DNA of 64,000 bases from Coffea arabica (Eukaryota > Streptophyta > Magnoliopsida > Gentianales > Rubiaceae): contig NC_092310.1 in NCBI RefSeq assembly GCF_036785885.1, forward strand, positions 5,952,001 through 6,016,000. Direction: 5' to 3'. The notes under the pieces are model-generated. The model had not been told where the DNA came from. It saw only the letters and a list, made by a program, of their open reading frames with translations, and searched no databases. Made by a program: the position numbers and the translations under genes. Positions 1 to 11,954 of the stretch are shown here, piece after piece (positions within the stretch are counted from its first letter, which is position 1; every line of letters begins with the position of its first letter).

Positions 1-323
1 CCAAACGTCAAAAATTTCAACAAAAATCATGGGGTCTGAGTCATTTGATCCCTACAAGAAATATTACCTACTCGTTGACACTTATCACAGGACTTACAAA
101 ATGAATAGACATCCTTGAAGAGGGTCGGCCAATAGAACCCGCTCTCTAGCACCTTACGAGCCGTTCTCTTTAGTTCAAAGTGACCTCCACACGCAAAAGA
201 GTGACAATAGGTTAGTATAGATTGGAATTCATCCTCACCTACACATCTTCTGATGATTTGGTCGGCACCCCGCTTCCAGAGGTAAGGATCATCCCAAATG
301 TAAGACTTTGCGTCACTTCTCAA
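1..323 (-). pseudogene. integrase zinc-binding domain, cut by window edge
   Basis: The frame to position 27 shows the H-H-C-C zinc-binding arrangement: CHSFACGGHFELKRTARK, then CKSCDKC. The frame continues past 27 through VEIFDVW to base 1, with the Trp codon intact (the sister copy has TGA at this position). The DDE catalytic core is outside the window. Confidence 0.85.
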
Positions 324-395
324 CTTGTCCTTCTTCGCCTTAGGCCATCCTGCAGGAAACTTGTCAGTGACTAGAAAATTAATAATATCCGCATA

Positions 396-938
396 TCAAG
401 GCAAAGATAAATTAACAAAAAATAAATGCTCATTGGGGAATGCTTCTCTCAGTGGGAGGACGTCTTCGACGACTTGCACTCGACTCAAGTGATCTGCTAC
501 CAAGTTCTCCATCCCTTTCTTACCTCGGATCTCTAGATCGAACTCTTGTAGCAATAATATCCACCGTATCAGTCGTGGTTTCGCCTCTTTCTTGGTTAAC
601 AGATACCGCAAAGCTGCATGATCAGAGAAAATAATAACTTTAGCACCTAGTAGATAAGACCTGAATTTCTCTAAAGCAAAAACAACCGCCAAAAGCTCAT
701 TTTCGGTGGTTAAATAGTTCAATTGAACTCCGTTCAGGGCTCGAGATGTGTAGTAGATAGCGTGGGCTGCATTTCCCACTCTTTGACCCAGTACCGCTCC
801 TACTGCATAGTCCCCGATATCGCACATAATCTCCAATGGTAAGTTCCAGTCGGGCGGTTGGATAATTGGTGAGGAGATCAATAGCTCTTTCAACCTGTCG
901 AACGCCCTCTTACATGCTTCATCGAAATCGAAGGGCAC
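396..938 (-). pseudogene. RNase H of the minus-strand Athila-type element
   Basis: 180 open codons with the RNase H core: first Asp in [14 protein letters not shown], Glu in [15 protein letters not shown] and Asp in [11 protein letters not shown]. The tether [16 protein letters not shown] precedes them and VADHLSRV closes the domain. The segment is intact but shifted in frame relative to RT. Confidence 0.85.
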
Positions 939-944
939 ATCTTT

Positions 945-1573
945 TTACAAAAGTTGGAACAGGGGTGCTCCAATTTTCGAGAAATCTTTGATAAATCTTC
1001 TGTAGAAACCTGCGTGACCCAAGAAAGAACGTACCTCCCGCACGCTCGCGGGGTAAGGTAAAGTGGATATAACATCTATTTTTACCTTATCAATCTCAAT
1101 ACCCCTAGACGACACTACATGACCCAAAACTATCCCATGTTCCACCATAAAGTGGTATTTTTTTAATTAAACACGAGATTAGCTTCTATACACCTTACTA
1201 AGATTACTTTCAAGTTATCCAAACAGTTATCAAAACTTTCACCATACACACTAAAATCGTCCATAAAATTCTCAATAATCTTTTCAACATATTCTAAAAA
1301 GATACTTACCATGCATCTTTGGAAGGTAGAAGGTGCATTGCATAATTCAAAAGGCATCCTTCGGTATGCAAACATTCCAAACGGGCACGTGAAAGTGATC
1401 TTCTCCTGGTCCTCGGGTACGATAACAATCTGGAAATAATCTGAAAATTCATTTAAAAAATAATAGTAAGCTCGACATTCTAATCGATCTACCATCTGAT
1501 CAATGAAAGGGAGGGGAAATGATCCTTTTTTGTGACGGCGTTTAACTTCCGATAGTCGATACATTGCCACCAC
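945..1573 (-). pseudogene. reverse transcriptase of the minus-strand Athila-type element
   Basis: Two open segments (1573-1163 and 1148-945) together hold the RT palm and thumb. The catalytic box is FMDD (1267-1256), a variant of YxDD normal for Athila. Conserved flanks are MPFELCNAPSTFQRCM before it and LGHVVSSRGIEIDK after it. They are separated by an in-frame TAA near 1165, where the sister copy has a Trp codon. A frame change occurs near 945. Confidence 0.85.
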
Positions 1574-1576
1574 CCG

Positions 1577-2766
1577 GTGGGCTTCCGAATTGGCACGAGT
1601 TCACCCTCTTAGTTTGACTCCATGGTCACTCCGGTTTTCTTCGGGACCACCTGTACTGGACTCACCTATGGATTATCTGATATTGCGAATATTATTTCTA
1701 CATCCAACAGTTTCAGAATCTCTTTCTTTACAACCTCCATCATGAGGGGATTTAGTCTCCTCTGAGCCTGTCGCACGAGATTAGCACCCTCCTCGAGTCG
1801 AATCCGATGCATACACACCACGGGGTTAATTCCCTTGATATCGGCGATGGTCCATCCTATCACCTGCTTATGTTCCCGTAGAACTCGAAGTAGTTTGTCT
1901 TCTTGAACCTTTGACAAACCCGTAAAAATGATCACTGGGAGTGTCTCCCTTTCACCCAAGTATGCATACTTCAGGTGTTTCGGCAACCGTTTCAGTTCCA
2001 AGACAGGTGCCTGCACCACAGATGGAAGTAACCGTCGGTAAGGTTCAGGTATGAAAATGGGTACGAACCCATACCTTGTTTTCGTGGTTGGCAACATTTG
2101 CAACGATCCACTCACATATTTGAACTCTTCGCTCAACTCTATCACAGAGGTCGTCTCTAACTCAAAGTGCCTGGTCAAGGCGACTTCTAACTCATCCCTG
2201 CCTTTAATTTCAAAAACCTCCTGTACAGCAGAGTCAATAACATTTATAGAGAAAACAGAGCCAACATTTGAATCTGAAGGGTATTTCATGGTCTCAAAGA
2301 TGTTAAAATGAACAATCTCACCATCAAATTCCATAGACAGGATACCCTTATTAACATCAATTTCGATTCGGGCTGTGCTTAAAAAGGGTCTGCCTAATAA
2401 TAAGGGTGATGGGTCATGGGAGTGTTCATCCTCCATGTCAAGCACATAGAAGTCAGCTGAAAATATCAATTCATTAATTTTTACGAAAACATCTTCAATC
2501 AACCTGTCCGGATATGCATTGGTTCGGTCAGCTAGTTGGATTATTATCCCAATCTCTTTTAAAGGGTCTAAAATCAAAGAAGCATTTATACACTTTGGCA
2601 TGACATTAATTGAGGCTCCTAGGTCTAACATGCCCTTCCCAATCAAGGTATTACCTATCCTACAGGGAATAGTGAACATACCTGGGTTCCCGCATTTCGG
2701 TGGAAGCTTTCGCTGCAGAATTACTGACACATTTTCCCCCACTACCACTTGTTCGTCTCCTTTCAA
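1577..2766 (-). pseudogene. protease and N-terminal RT of the minus-strand Athila-type element
   Basis: A long open stretch of 366 codons (2766-1666) carries the aspartic-protease active site DLGAS at 2625-2611, followed by a hydrophobic strand with LLLGRPFL. It then runs into the polymerase linker and the start of reverse transcriptase (RRLNPLMMEVVKKEI...). The downstream segment to 1577 contains a TAA where the sister copy's aligned position has CAA (VESNQEGE). This is the best preserved portion of the element. Confidence 0.85.
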
Positions 2767-2792
2767 CTACTTTCGGTTGACACACAAGTTTC

Positions 2793-4530
2793 TCAAAAAC
2801 GTCGCGTATCTAGATACTTGTTTAATCGCATCCAGTAAGGTAATGTTGACTCTACCTTGCGGAAGATCTCCAGGACCTCTTTTTCCTTGTCCTGCTTCTT
2901 TGGTTTCTCTAACCTGCTTGGAAAGAGAGGTGGATTAGTCGTAACTGTATTAAGTGGATCCGGGAGTACCTTTGTATCTTTGTTGTCTCTGCCTTCCTCT
3001 TCCAACTCTTTCTCAATTCGTTCCTCGTCCTTGTCCTTAGAAATCACAGGTTCGGGTCCTTGGCCTTTCTTGCCACTCCTTAAGGTCATTGCGCTTACGT
3101 TCTTTGGATTCAACTCAGGTTGAGATGGCAACTTCCCTTGGACTTGGGACTCCAAACGATTGATCGTTATGGCCATTTGATTCATTTGACTTTGCATGGA
3201 TTGCATCTGGCTCATTTGATTTCTTATTCCCTGCAATTCGGAGTCCGTCTTTTGTTGATGTTGCGTGGTAGTAGCCATTAATTGTTTCATCATCTCCTCC
3301 AAAGATGGACTGGAGCTCGGTGGAGGAGGTGGTGGTCAAGGTTGGTACTGCTACTGGTATCCTTGTTGTCTATTTGGCACAAAGTTAGACTGCATGTTCC
3401 CTCCATAGCTGAGGTTGGGATGATCTCTCCAATCCGGATTGTAGGTACTTGAATATGGGTTGTATTGTTTTTTTGGCGTGGGCGCATGGCCAGCCATGGT
3501 CACCTGTTCTGTAGTGTCCTCCTGAACCAATGGGCACATTTCCGTAGAATGACCTAAGATAGTGCATACTCCACATACTTTGACTTGTGAGGCACTTTTC
3601 ACAGCTAGTTATCGCACAAAATACGTCAATTCGGAGAGTTGTTGTTGGATTAAGGATGTTTCCACCTCATTCATCCTACGCGTCGGGACATCCTCTCTTG
3701 AACTGAACTGCTGTGAATTCTCAGCCATCCCCTCAATCAACTCCCAAGCCTCTCGAGGAGTCTTGTTTACCAATGCTCCTCCACTTGCAGCATCGATTAT
3801 GTTTCTATCTCTGAAAAGTAAGCGCGCATTAAATATTGAATGAGCAGTTGCTCACTTATTTGGTGTTGAGGGCATTTGATGCACAACTTTTTGAACCTTT
3901 TCCGATACTCGTAGAGAGACTCACTTGGTGTTGCTTGATGCCGCATATTTCTTTCCTTAAACTGGTGGCTCGCGAAGCAGGAAAATATTTTTCCAGAAAT
4001 TTTTTCTTCAGCTGGTCCCACATAGTGATGCTACCTGATGGTAGGTAGTATAACCAGTCGTTTGCGGAGTCCTTCAAAGAGAAGGGGAATACCCTCATTT
4101 TTATTTGTTCTTTTGTAATTTTCGGGGGCTTCATACTGTTGCAGACGACATCGAACTCTTGCAAGTGTTTGTGCGGTTCCTCACCTGGTAAGCCATGAAA
4201 AGATAGTAAAAGATGAATTAAGCCAAATTTTAAGTCAAAAGATGTGTTATCATTTAAACTTGGGAAAGTAATGCACAAAGGCTGTTGATTTAAATCAAGA
4301 GCAGCCAACTCCTTTAATGTTTGTGCATTTGCTATGGTGACTTCCTCTTGGACCGAATCACTCGAGTGGTCACCCCGCAAATTTATCGACTCCACCTCTA
4401 GATCAAGTCATTGAGGTGCAACACTGGATTGCTCCTCTCTGAGCTATCTAGTTTCTTTCCTAGTTCAACGTGCAGTCTTCTCTACTTTAATGTCGAAAAT
4501 CAATTCGCCTGTACGAGAAGAATGAGACAT
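2793..4530 (-). pseudogene. gag of the minus-strand Athila-type element
   Basis: The reading frame opens at an ATG at 4530 (MSHSSRTGELIF...) but meets stops within 30 codons. The capsid-like retrotransposon gag domain lies at about 4330-3860, with motifs such as LLSFHGLPGEEPHKHLQEF and WDQLKKKFLEKYFP. A frame change follows near 3860. One CCHC-like knuckle, CGVCTILGHSTEMC, lies near 3560 and fits C-x2-C-x4-H-x4-C. A Met/Gln-rich segment (MEEMMKQLMATTTQ...) then gives a likely coiled coil at 3302-3115. The equivalent plus-strand region is 11955-13640. The breaks mean no full Gag can be made. Confidence 0.85.
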
Positions 4531-4600
4531 AAACAAGAAAAAATACCAGAAAATTAAAACAAAAAAATGAACTTAAAAAGAAACAAATAATTAATGCCAG

Positions 4601-4618
4601 TCCCCGGCAACGGCGCCA
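4601..4618 (-). other. Primer-binding site (tRNA-Asp)
   Basis: Minus strand TGGCGCCGTTGCCGGGGA lies five bases inside the LTR end. It complements the 3' end of plant tRNA-Asp(GUC) (TCCCCGGCAACGGCGCCA), the usual primer of Athila elements. Confidence 0.85.
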
Positions 4619-4623
4619 AAAAT

Positions 4624-6071
4624 TGACAGGTACCGAGCCTGTGCAATAATAAAAATAAACCTAGTTGCCAATAAAAGCAGTCAATAATTAATTTTAGGTA
4701 CTGGAGCAGGAACTCTAGATATGCAATGGGTTACTTGATTCACCCTATTTTCGAAGAGTTTGTTTAATCCGATATACCATAATTAATTAATTGACATAAT
4801 TTATTAACTAATAGATAGTAGCAAGCAGGGCCGTCTCCTCAAGGACTAGAGATATTTGTCTCTTTGAGGTTCCAATTGGACAAAATGGGGGTTTTATCGG
4901 AATAATGCTAAAAATAATTAAGCAATTCAACTAAAACGAATAATTAACTTGCACGAATGTAGATAGGAATTAAATCAAGAATAGATAAATTCTAGCCAAG
5001 AATACAACTGCTCAGACACAATCCATTCATCCGATCATTGATGCAAAAAAAGTTCACTTAATTATTAACAGGTTAGTTATAGTCGCCGACACACTCTAAT
5101 GACCAGTTTTTCCTTAATTTATTTATAACCAAAGTACGACCGTTGATTACCCCTAACTAAGAAACACTCCTAGGTACGATCGTAGGAATTAATTCCTTAA
5201 TTGCATTAGAAACTAGAAAAGCCTAACCCTAATCAATAACACGCTACAAGGGTTATTTAAATCAGATTGCACGTTCCCCTAGTGTATAAAAACGCTAGTT
5301 ACCACTGATATTAATCAATTTAAACAATTACGGATTTAATTGACTAATTTGGCAGGAGATTAATAAGTCGCATTGAACATCGGGCCCTTGACATCCAATT
5401 AACAAAATAATCCCATGGAAATTCAAACAAACAATGTGCAAATATTAACAAATTAAGGAACGCATAAAAATTAATTCGATCTCACAGATATTCGGGACTG
5501 CATCGTCGCGTTGATCCTTGACTAGATGGAAAGCTTAACCACGCCGCATAAGTAAATCTCCACGCGAATTAATTGATTGCAAAGGCATCACGTTTTTCAC
5601 TAGAAGGCAAGAAGTAAAAGATGTTTTTTCCGTTGGGAAATATTGTCAAACACCAGGAATGCGTTAAAGGAAAAAGAACGAAAACTAAACTATTGCTCAA
5701 AAGCAAAAACTAAGCCTCTATACGTTTGTTTCTAAGCAAATGACTAATTGTCCCCATGGTCCCCGCCGAATTGAGAGTCCAAAGTACAAAAAGTAAGCTC
5801 TCCAAATTCCTTGTATCTCGTTTCCTCTTGGTAGGAGGACTCCTAGTTAGCAACCCTTCACTTTTCAACACAAAGATAGGAAATCCCTTTTGTAGCAGCG
5901 TGTGGAGTAATTGTTGCAAGAAGATCTCCCTTTTTTCAGCACTTTTCTGCTCCACTCCTTGAAATTGAGTCCAGATGCTAAATATAAGTATATGTTAACA
6001 ATTAAAACAATACTTGGCAAGGACAAAAGAGAAAATTAACAATAAAATTACTAACAATTAACACCCTATCA
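4624..6071 (-). repeat. 5' LTR of the minus-strand Athila-type element
   Basis: On the minus strand it starts TGATAGGGTGTTAATTG (at 6071) and ends CCTGTCA (at 4624). The sister element's LTR starts TGATAGGGTATCATTTG and ends CCTGTCA. Length is 1448 bp, somewhat shorter than the ~1605-bp LTRs of the sister. Stretches around 4700-5600 match the sister LTR in reverse complement, for example the block near 5380-5400 that includes GGGCCCTTGACATCCAATTA. Confidence 0.9.
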
Positions 6072-7019
6072 GCGGGTGCCCCCATGGAGTTAATAAAAAT
6101 TTGTTATTTAATTTATTATAGTCAAATTTTAGCACATAATTAAGTACTAAAATATCAATCCATTACCAAATCATTATCTATTGTAATTTCACAATTGAAA
6201 TTCATAAAAACGATCAAATAAAAATTGTTTGAATACAATCCAACATGATAAAACAAATATAATTAAAATATTTAAGCTTTCACTTTTGAAATAAATACAA
6301 TCACTAAGTCATTATTGTATTTTTTGAGAAACAATGTGTTATTATGTTAAGTGTAATTAGGAATTTAGTATAAATGCAAGTAAATTTAGTATAAGTAATT
6401 AATAATTTCTATTAGTAGACATGTATAATTATTAGTATAATTGATAACATCAATTATATTACATATACTAAAATACATTATATAATACTTATAACTAATA
6501 ATATCATTATTATAAGTTTGTAACTAATAAAATAAAATAATATATATACATATATATATTCTAACGGGTAGTAGGGTAGGGGTATACTACCCCTCCGAGA
6601 TGGAGTGGCTTCCGGCCATAAGAAGCGGAGAGATGGATCTCAAGAAAGCTTTGAACTACTTCCAAGCAAGTAAAAACTAATTGAAAGTACGTACTACCAA
6701 TGTCAGGGAAAGCAGACTGAGATACCGGTACCCATACCAAGGGTTTTTTCTTTCTTTTTCCCCTAAATAGCTCAGCCCTCCGCCTCGTTTCTTAATGGGG
6801 GGAAAAATTCCCCCTTCCTTGCCCCATTAGTTCCCTACGGGCATCTGCCCCAATTGTCATTCCTAGTCTATGGTCTCCTCAAGCGGGAGTGCTATAGTCA
6901 TATTTTGCTCACAATGGCTTGTTTGCACATAGCCCTTGCACAATCTTCACGATTTTCAACAGTATCAAGCATGTGTTTTTATGGGAATAATTTATTATTT
7001 TGTCATTGAAGGTATATAG
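6072..7019. other. Non-coding AT-rich spacer with a GC-richer island at about 6561-6905
   Basis: 6072-6560 is very AT-rich, with short AT runs and no coding signal. From about 6561 to 6905 composition changes to a GC-richer block (CGGGCATCTGCCCCAATTG, CTCCTCAAGCGGGAGTG) with no sustained frame. The abrupt change suggests an inserted piece, possibly of organelle or repeat origin. I could not identify it. Confidence 0.4.
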
Positions 7020-7714
7020 TAGGGATGGCAATGGGTCAAGTAATCTTGAAAATCTTTCTTTCCAAACTCTACTTGCATATCTAAGTATATTACCAAACCG
7101 AGTTTTAATTCCTAACCGAGTTTTAATTCCTATTACCAAACCCTCTCACTTGTTGGTTGGATTACCCATTCAGTTCCCTCTATCCACTAAACTCAATAGT
7201 TTAAAAAATGAAAATTAACCTTTATAAAACTAAAATCAATGCATACATCATGTTAAATTAACACATTATATTGAGTTTTAAATTTGGGTAAAGCCATCAA
7301 ACTTGTATGAAAGAAATCCAACATTTAATGAAGGGTTAAATCAATAATCTTCTGTTTTTAATCATATTTGTCTTCATTTGTGTTAGGTTAGAGTTGTATC
7401 TAATTGGGTTATAAAATTACGAGATGTGTTATCGAATTATAAAATTGCAACCTATACATATTCGAAATATCCCATTTACGCTAATATATATATATATATA
7501 TATGAGGTAATAGGGATCCGGTATTGGATTTTTAGGATCCTTTTAACAAACCCTATCGGGTTATTCATTGGTAACTTCTCATCAAGACCAAATCCTAATG
7601 GATAATCAATTAGTTGTACAATTAGATTAACCATTAGGTTGAATAACGGCTTGGATTAACCACTGGGTCGAATACCCATGGGTGTTGGATTTTACCCGAC
7701 CCATTGCATCCCTA
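7020..7714. mobile_element. hAT-like non-autonomous element (MITE)
   Basis: The left end reads TAGGGATGGCAATGGGT and the right end ACCCATTGCATCCCTA. These are inverted repeats of each other except for one base indel. Flanks TATATAG (left) and TATACAG (right) resemble a target duplication with one mismatch. The interior is AT-rich with several copies of the sub-terminal ACCCA/TGGGT motif and no transposase frame. Ends of this type are common in plant hAT-derived MITEs. Confidence 0.65.
7485..7502. repeat. (AT)n microsatellite
   Basis: Pure AT dinucleotide run inside the hAT-like element. Confidence 0.8.
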
Positions 7715-8879
7715 TATACAGGTAGACATAAATCATATCTTTACAAGAAAAAGCAGATAACTAATGTAAACTAAAGGACACTTGTTGTGATCTTCGAGTA
7801 AATTCCTAAAAAAGTTTGTGTAATCTAAAAGACACAGCCTCTAATTTTTTGAATAAATTCCCAAAAAGTGGGACTTTTTAAAAAATATTCTCAATGGGTG
7901 GTTTTTTTCAGTACTCTTCCTGAAGTGTAAAAAGTGCATTCAGTGAAGCAATATTTCCATAAAATACACACATTATGTCTTTTTTTTTAAATTTGTCTAG
8001 GCATTTATTTCTTAGACACACATCCACTAAATTTTTTTTTCAAACAACTTATTCGCCAAATACGCTTTTTTTCAAAACTTTTCACTATCTATGAGCGTCT
8101 AGTTGTAACGATTATCTGGTAATTGATTTGAAGCTTTGTACGCACACAAGCAAGTTTTGTACACATTCATTGCCATTAGGGCTTTCAACTTTGTACATAC
8201 ACAAAGCAATTTTATATAGCACTTACTGAATCGTAGCACATACTGATTGCAATTAGAGCTTGAAATAAGCGGAGTTGAGTCGGGCTAACTGTTTCGTTTG
8301 AGCTTTGTCCAAAATTATATCAAAGCCTCGAATATTCAATTCATTATTTGCTTGTCAAATTTAGATAATTATGTGATTTATTGGAAAGTAGAAATCCGTT
8401 AAGTCCCTATCTATTCCACAGAAAACAACTTAAAACAGTAAAATGATAGAAGTCGTTGGTTTAGTCTTCATTCCATTATTTGTGCTTAGTAGTTGTAACG
8501 TTGTATGTTCGTAATCCATGAGTATAGATCCCTCCAATGTTATTACTTGTGATCATATCAAAAAGAAGAAAGGAAAAAAGGGCAATGCTCGAATTTGCCC
8601 TTTTTTTAAATTTTTTTAGTCTGCTATGTACCCTTTTTCTTGTTTTTAATAAAAAAATGCATTTAATATGGATAATACCCAATAAATAAGGAAAGATCAA
8701 TCATCCTCTCTAGCATACATAAAAAATTTTTAAATGAGAGGCAAACAACAGAACAAGCACAAGATAATGGCACAAATCAGTCTGGGCATATCGGTCGCGG
8801 TTTCGGCGAGATGCAAATTTTTGAAATATTTAATATTCTAAAAATTGTAAAAATATATGATAAAAAAATAATTAAAAAA
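7715..8879. other. Non-coding spacer
   Basis: AT-rich sequence without a sustained reading frame. Homopolymer T runs occur near 7980-8050 and 8600. From about 8785 a CGG/TCGG-rich motif series begins (TCGGTCGCGGTTTCGGCGAG) and continues to 9075, overlapping the boundary of the old gypsy remnant. It looks like another short repeat. Confidence 0.4.
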
Positions 8880-9119
8880 TTAGCAAAAATAATAAAAATT
8901 TGAGCTGACTTGGGATGACTTGGGGCAACTCAGAACGACTCGGCCATTTCTATCCGTCTCAGAGACGTCTCGGTGGAGTTCTCGGCGATTCATTATCTTG
9001 AAATCATCTTGTTCCAGTATCAGATCGGAAAGCCCCATTCCCATGACGACTCGGCCGAGTCCTTGAACCACGATATAGATACTCAGCTTCTGGCAACTAG
9101 AAACATACTTACCTGCATG

Positions 9120-10258
9120 GGGTGGTAAATTGGGCAAACTAACTCCGGACAAAATCGATAGCATGCTGAATACTCCGCATAAGTGGTGAGCTAGGTGGAA
9201 TATCATCCCGAATGATGTTTGCAAACTCCTCTAGCAACTTTTGTACTGGTAAAGGAATGACCAATTCAATCTGCTTATCTCCTATTGTCAGCATTCCTTT
9301 TATTACTAATGCATGGACTTCCCTCGAACTCCTGCAATCTGCAAGAAACACTCCCTCCAAACGGGTGATGGTTAGAAAATTCTTACCCCCAGTACTGCTA
9401 GCTTGACTACTACCAGGATGATCACTAGACTTCAAAGGAAGCAAAATGATCTTTTTCCCATTTTTTACTAAATTTATAAATATTGTCCTGACCCAAAAGA
9501 GTAGCATTAACATCAAAATGCCAGGAACATCCTAGTAGTAACTGACAGACCTTCATATCAACGACATCACAAATTATTTCATCTCTGTAGTGTTTATGTA
9601 TAGAAAGAGGAACCCTACACTACTTAATGATACATACAGGTTCTACATTCTTAATACATCCCAATTTATAGGGTTCAGGATGATCAATAATCAGCAATTT
9701 TAAAGACTCGATTAAAGCACTAGAAACAATATTCTTAATGCTACCACTATCAATAACCAAATCACAAAATTTACCTAAAATAGTGCACCTGATTTCAAAC
9801 AATTTGTGGCACTGAGAGTCATCTTGGCACCAAGGGGTCAGCAACAACTTCTTGACCACGTAAACCCGATAATCTTGCTCATGTTCCTCTCCATTAGGTC
9901 TGCAGATGTACTCCTCTTCATCATTTTTTACATCTGGTGCATCGTCCACATTTTTAACATTCTCTACTAAACTAATCTGCCTCCGGGGGGTTAGGACAAT
10001 AATTAAACATATGTCCTAGTTGCCTGCACCTCTAACATTTATCACCAATTGGTCTTGCAAAGGAATTGTGAGGTTGATTTGAATTAGGTGGAGGAATGCG
10101 ATTGGTGTTCTGACGTCGAGGCTCCTTAGCTTTTGTAACAGGCCTTTTGTCCTCCCTAAATCTCGGACCACAACTCTATCTCTTGGGTAATACCCTTCTA
10201 GTTGTCTCGAAAAGAGGTACGAGTAGAATAAAAAATTCAATGGAAAGACTCACTCCAA
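9120..10258 (-). pseudogene. Older gypsy element: 3' gag, protease and start of RT (distal half)
   Basis: On the minus strand this continues the element whose 5' half is at 26706-27346. From 10258 downward the sequence codes a gag C-terminal part with a CCHC knuckle near 10045-10005 (RCRQLGHMFNYCP; one stop inside). A retropepsin follows with VIDSGSIKNIV at about 9755-9720 (active-site D-S-G), then a DVNATLLGQDNIYKF segment. The linker to RT (IIRDDIPPSSPLMRSIQHAID, about 9225-9150) is the last recognisable part, and homology stops at about 9120. Frames are broken at several places. The active-site DSGS differs from the DLGAS of the Athila copies, so it is a different gypsy lineage. Confidence 0.75.
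10254..10258. repeat. Target-site duplication (left), TCCAA
   Basis: Pairs with CCCAA at 26706-26710; one transition difference. Confidence 0.7.
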
Positions 10259-11864
10259 TGATAGGGTATCATTTGTTAGTAATTTTATTATTAATTTTCC
10301 CTTTTATATCTATCAGATGTTGTGTTAATCGTCGATATCTGCTTATGTTTGGTATCTGGATTTAATTTAAGGGAATGGAGCAGAAAACTACCAAAAAGGA
10401 GGGACTTTCTGGGGATAATGGAGACTTCTAAGGGCTCCACAAACTGGGCCCGCATGGTGCTAAGAAGGAGACGAATTTCCTTTTTGCTATCTGGACTTCC
10501 AATTCCCTGTTGGCTGATTAGGAGTCCTCCACACAAGCACTTCGGCAGAGGGCTCTAATCCTTGGGCCCTTGGATTGGCGGGGACTACAAAGCTAGTGAA
10601 AGGCACTTAGTCATTTGGGCTCTTCAAAGAAAGAAACGTACAGAGACTTGAAACAAGAAGTAATTCGGCAGGCTTGTTCCAAATTCGTGAGGACCACCAA
10701 AGATAGCATGAGACATTAGTCATTTGGCTTTAAAAGAGCAACGAACGTACAGGAGGATCTGATGATTAGCTCTGAGAATAGTTCTAGGATAGTTCAGTTT
10801 TTTTCTTTTCTTTTCCCTTTGTCAGGCACACGCCAACTGTTCGACAATATTCCCCAGCGGGAAAAACATCCCTTATTTCTTGCTTTCTAGTGGAAAACTT
10901 AATGCCTTTGCAATCAATTAATTTGCATGAAGATTTAATTATGCGGCGTGGCTAAACCTTTCATCTAGTCAAGGGTCAACTCGACGGCATAGTCCCAAAA
11001 ATCTGTGAGATCTAATTAGTTTTCACGTGTTTCTCAATTTATTAATATTTGCACGTTGTCTACTTGAATTTTCATGGGATTATTTTATTAATTGGATGTC
11101 AAGGGCCCGATGTTCAATGTGATTTATTAATCTCGTGTCAATTTAGTCAATTAAATCCGTAATTGTTTGATTGATTAATATTAATGGCAACTGGTGTCTT
11201 TACACGTTAAGGGAACGTGCAATCTAATTTAAATAACACTCGTAGCGTGTTATTGATTAGGGCTAGATTTTTCTAGTCATTAATGCAATTGAAAAATTAA
11301 TTCCTACGGTCGTACCTAGAAATATTTTCTGGTTAGGGGTGATCAATAGTCGTACCTTGGTTATCAATAAATTAAGGAAAAATTGGTCGTTAGAGTTCAT
11401 TGGCGACTATAACTAGCCTATTAATAAATTAAGTGAACCTCTCTTACATCAATGATCGGATAAATGGACTGTGTCTGTGTAATTGTATCCTTGGCTAGAA
11501 TTTATCTATTCTTGATTTAATTCCTGCTATATTCGCGCTAGTTAATTATTTTTTTTAGCTGAATTGTTTAATTATTTTTAGTTTCATTCCGATGAAATCC
11601 CCCTTACCAATTGGAATTTAAAAGAGATAAATATCCCCAATCCCTGAGGAGACGACCCTACTTGCCACTGTCTACTATTTAGTAATTTTTGTCAACTAAT
11701 TAATTCTGGTATATCGGATTAAGCAAACTTTTCGAGAACAGGGTGAATCAAGTAACCCATTGCACACCTAGAGTTCCTGCTCCAGTACCTAGGGTTAATT
11801 ATTGACTGCTTCTAGTGGTAGTTAGGTTCTATTTTTATTATTGCACAGGCTCGACAACCTGTCA
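10259..11864 (+). repeat. 5' LTR of plus-strand Athila-type element
   Basis: 1606 bp, TG...CA. Nearly co-linear with 25105-26705, with scattered substitutions (for example TATCTATCAG versus TATCCCTGTC near the start). It ends at the dinucleotide CA just before ATTTT and the primer-binding site. Confidence 0.93.
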
Positions 11865-11869
11865 ATTTT

Positions 11870-11887
11870 TGGCGCCGCTGCCAGGGA
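11870..11887 (+). other. Primer-binding site (tRNA-Asp)
   Basis: TGGCGCCGCTGCCAGGGA starts five bases after the LTR. It matches the complement of the tRNA-Asp 3' end with two mismatches. Confidence 0.85.
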
Positions 11888-11954
11888 CTGGCGTTAATTA
11901 TTTGTTTCTTTTTAATTTTAATTTTGTTCTAATTTTCTGATATTTTTCTAGTTT

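Larger units (their letters stand above)
1..6071 (-). mobile_element. Athila-type Ty3/gypsy LTR retrotransposon, 5' part, degenerate
   Basis: Read on the minus strand the order is LTR (6071-4624), tRNA-Asp primer-binding site, gag, protease, reverse transcriptase, RNase H and the zinc-binding start of integrase, where the window ends. The catalytic core of integrase, any env-like region and the 3' LTR lie outside, so the target-site duplication cannot be tested; the five bases beyond the LTR are GCGGG. Every domain is closely related in sequence and order to the plus-strand element at 10259-26705, so the two belong to one family. Several frameshifts and stops make it non-functional. Family assignment rests on the tRNA-Asp primer site, FMDD-type RT and the env-like region of the sister copy. 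Confidence 0.9.

Noticed and set aside
10291-10558. Frames of about 80 codons at the start of both Athila LTRs
   Set aside because: LTR sequence, duplicated at 25059-25403; no domain match.
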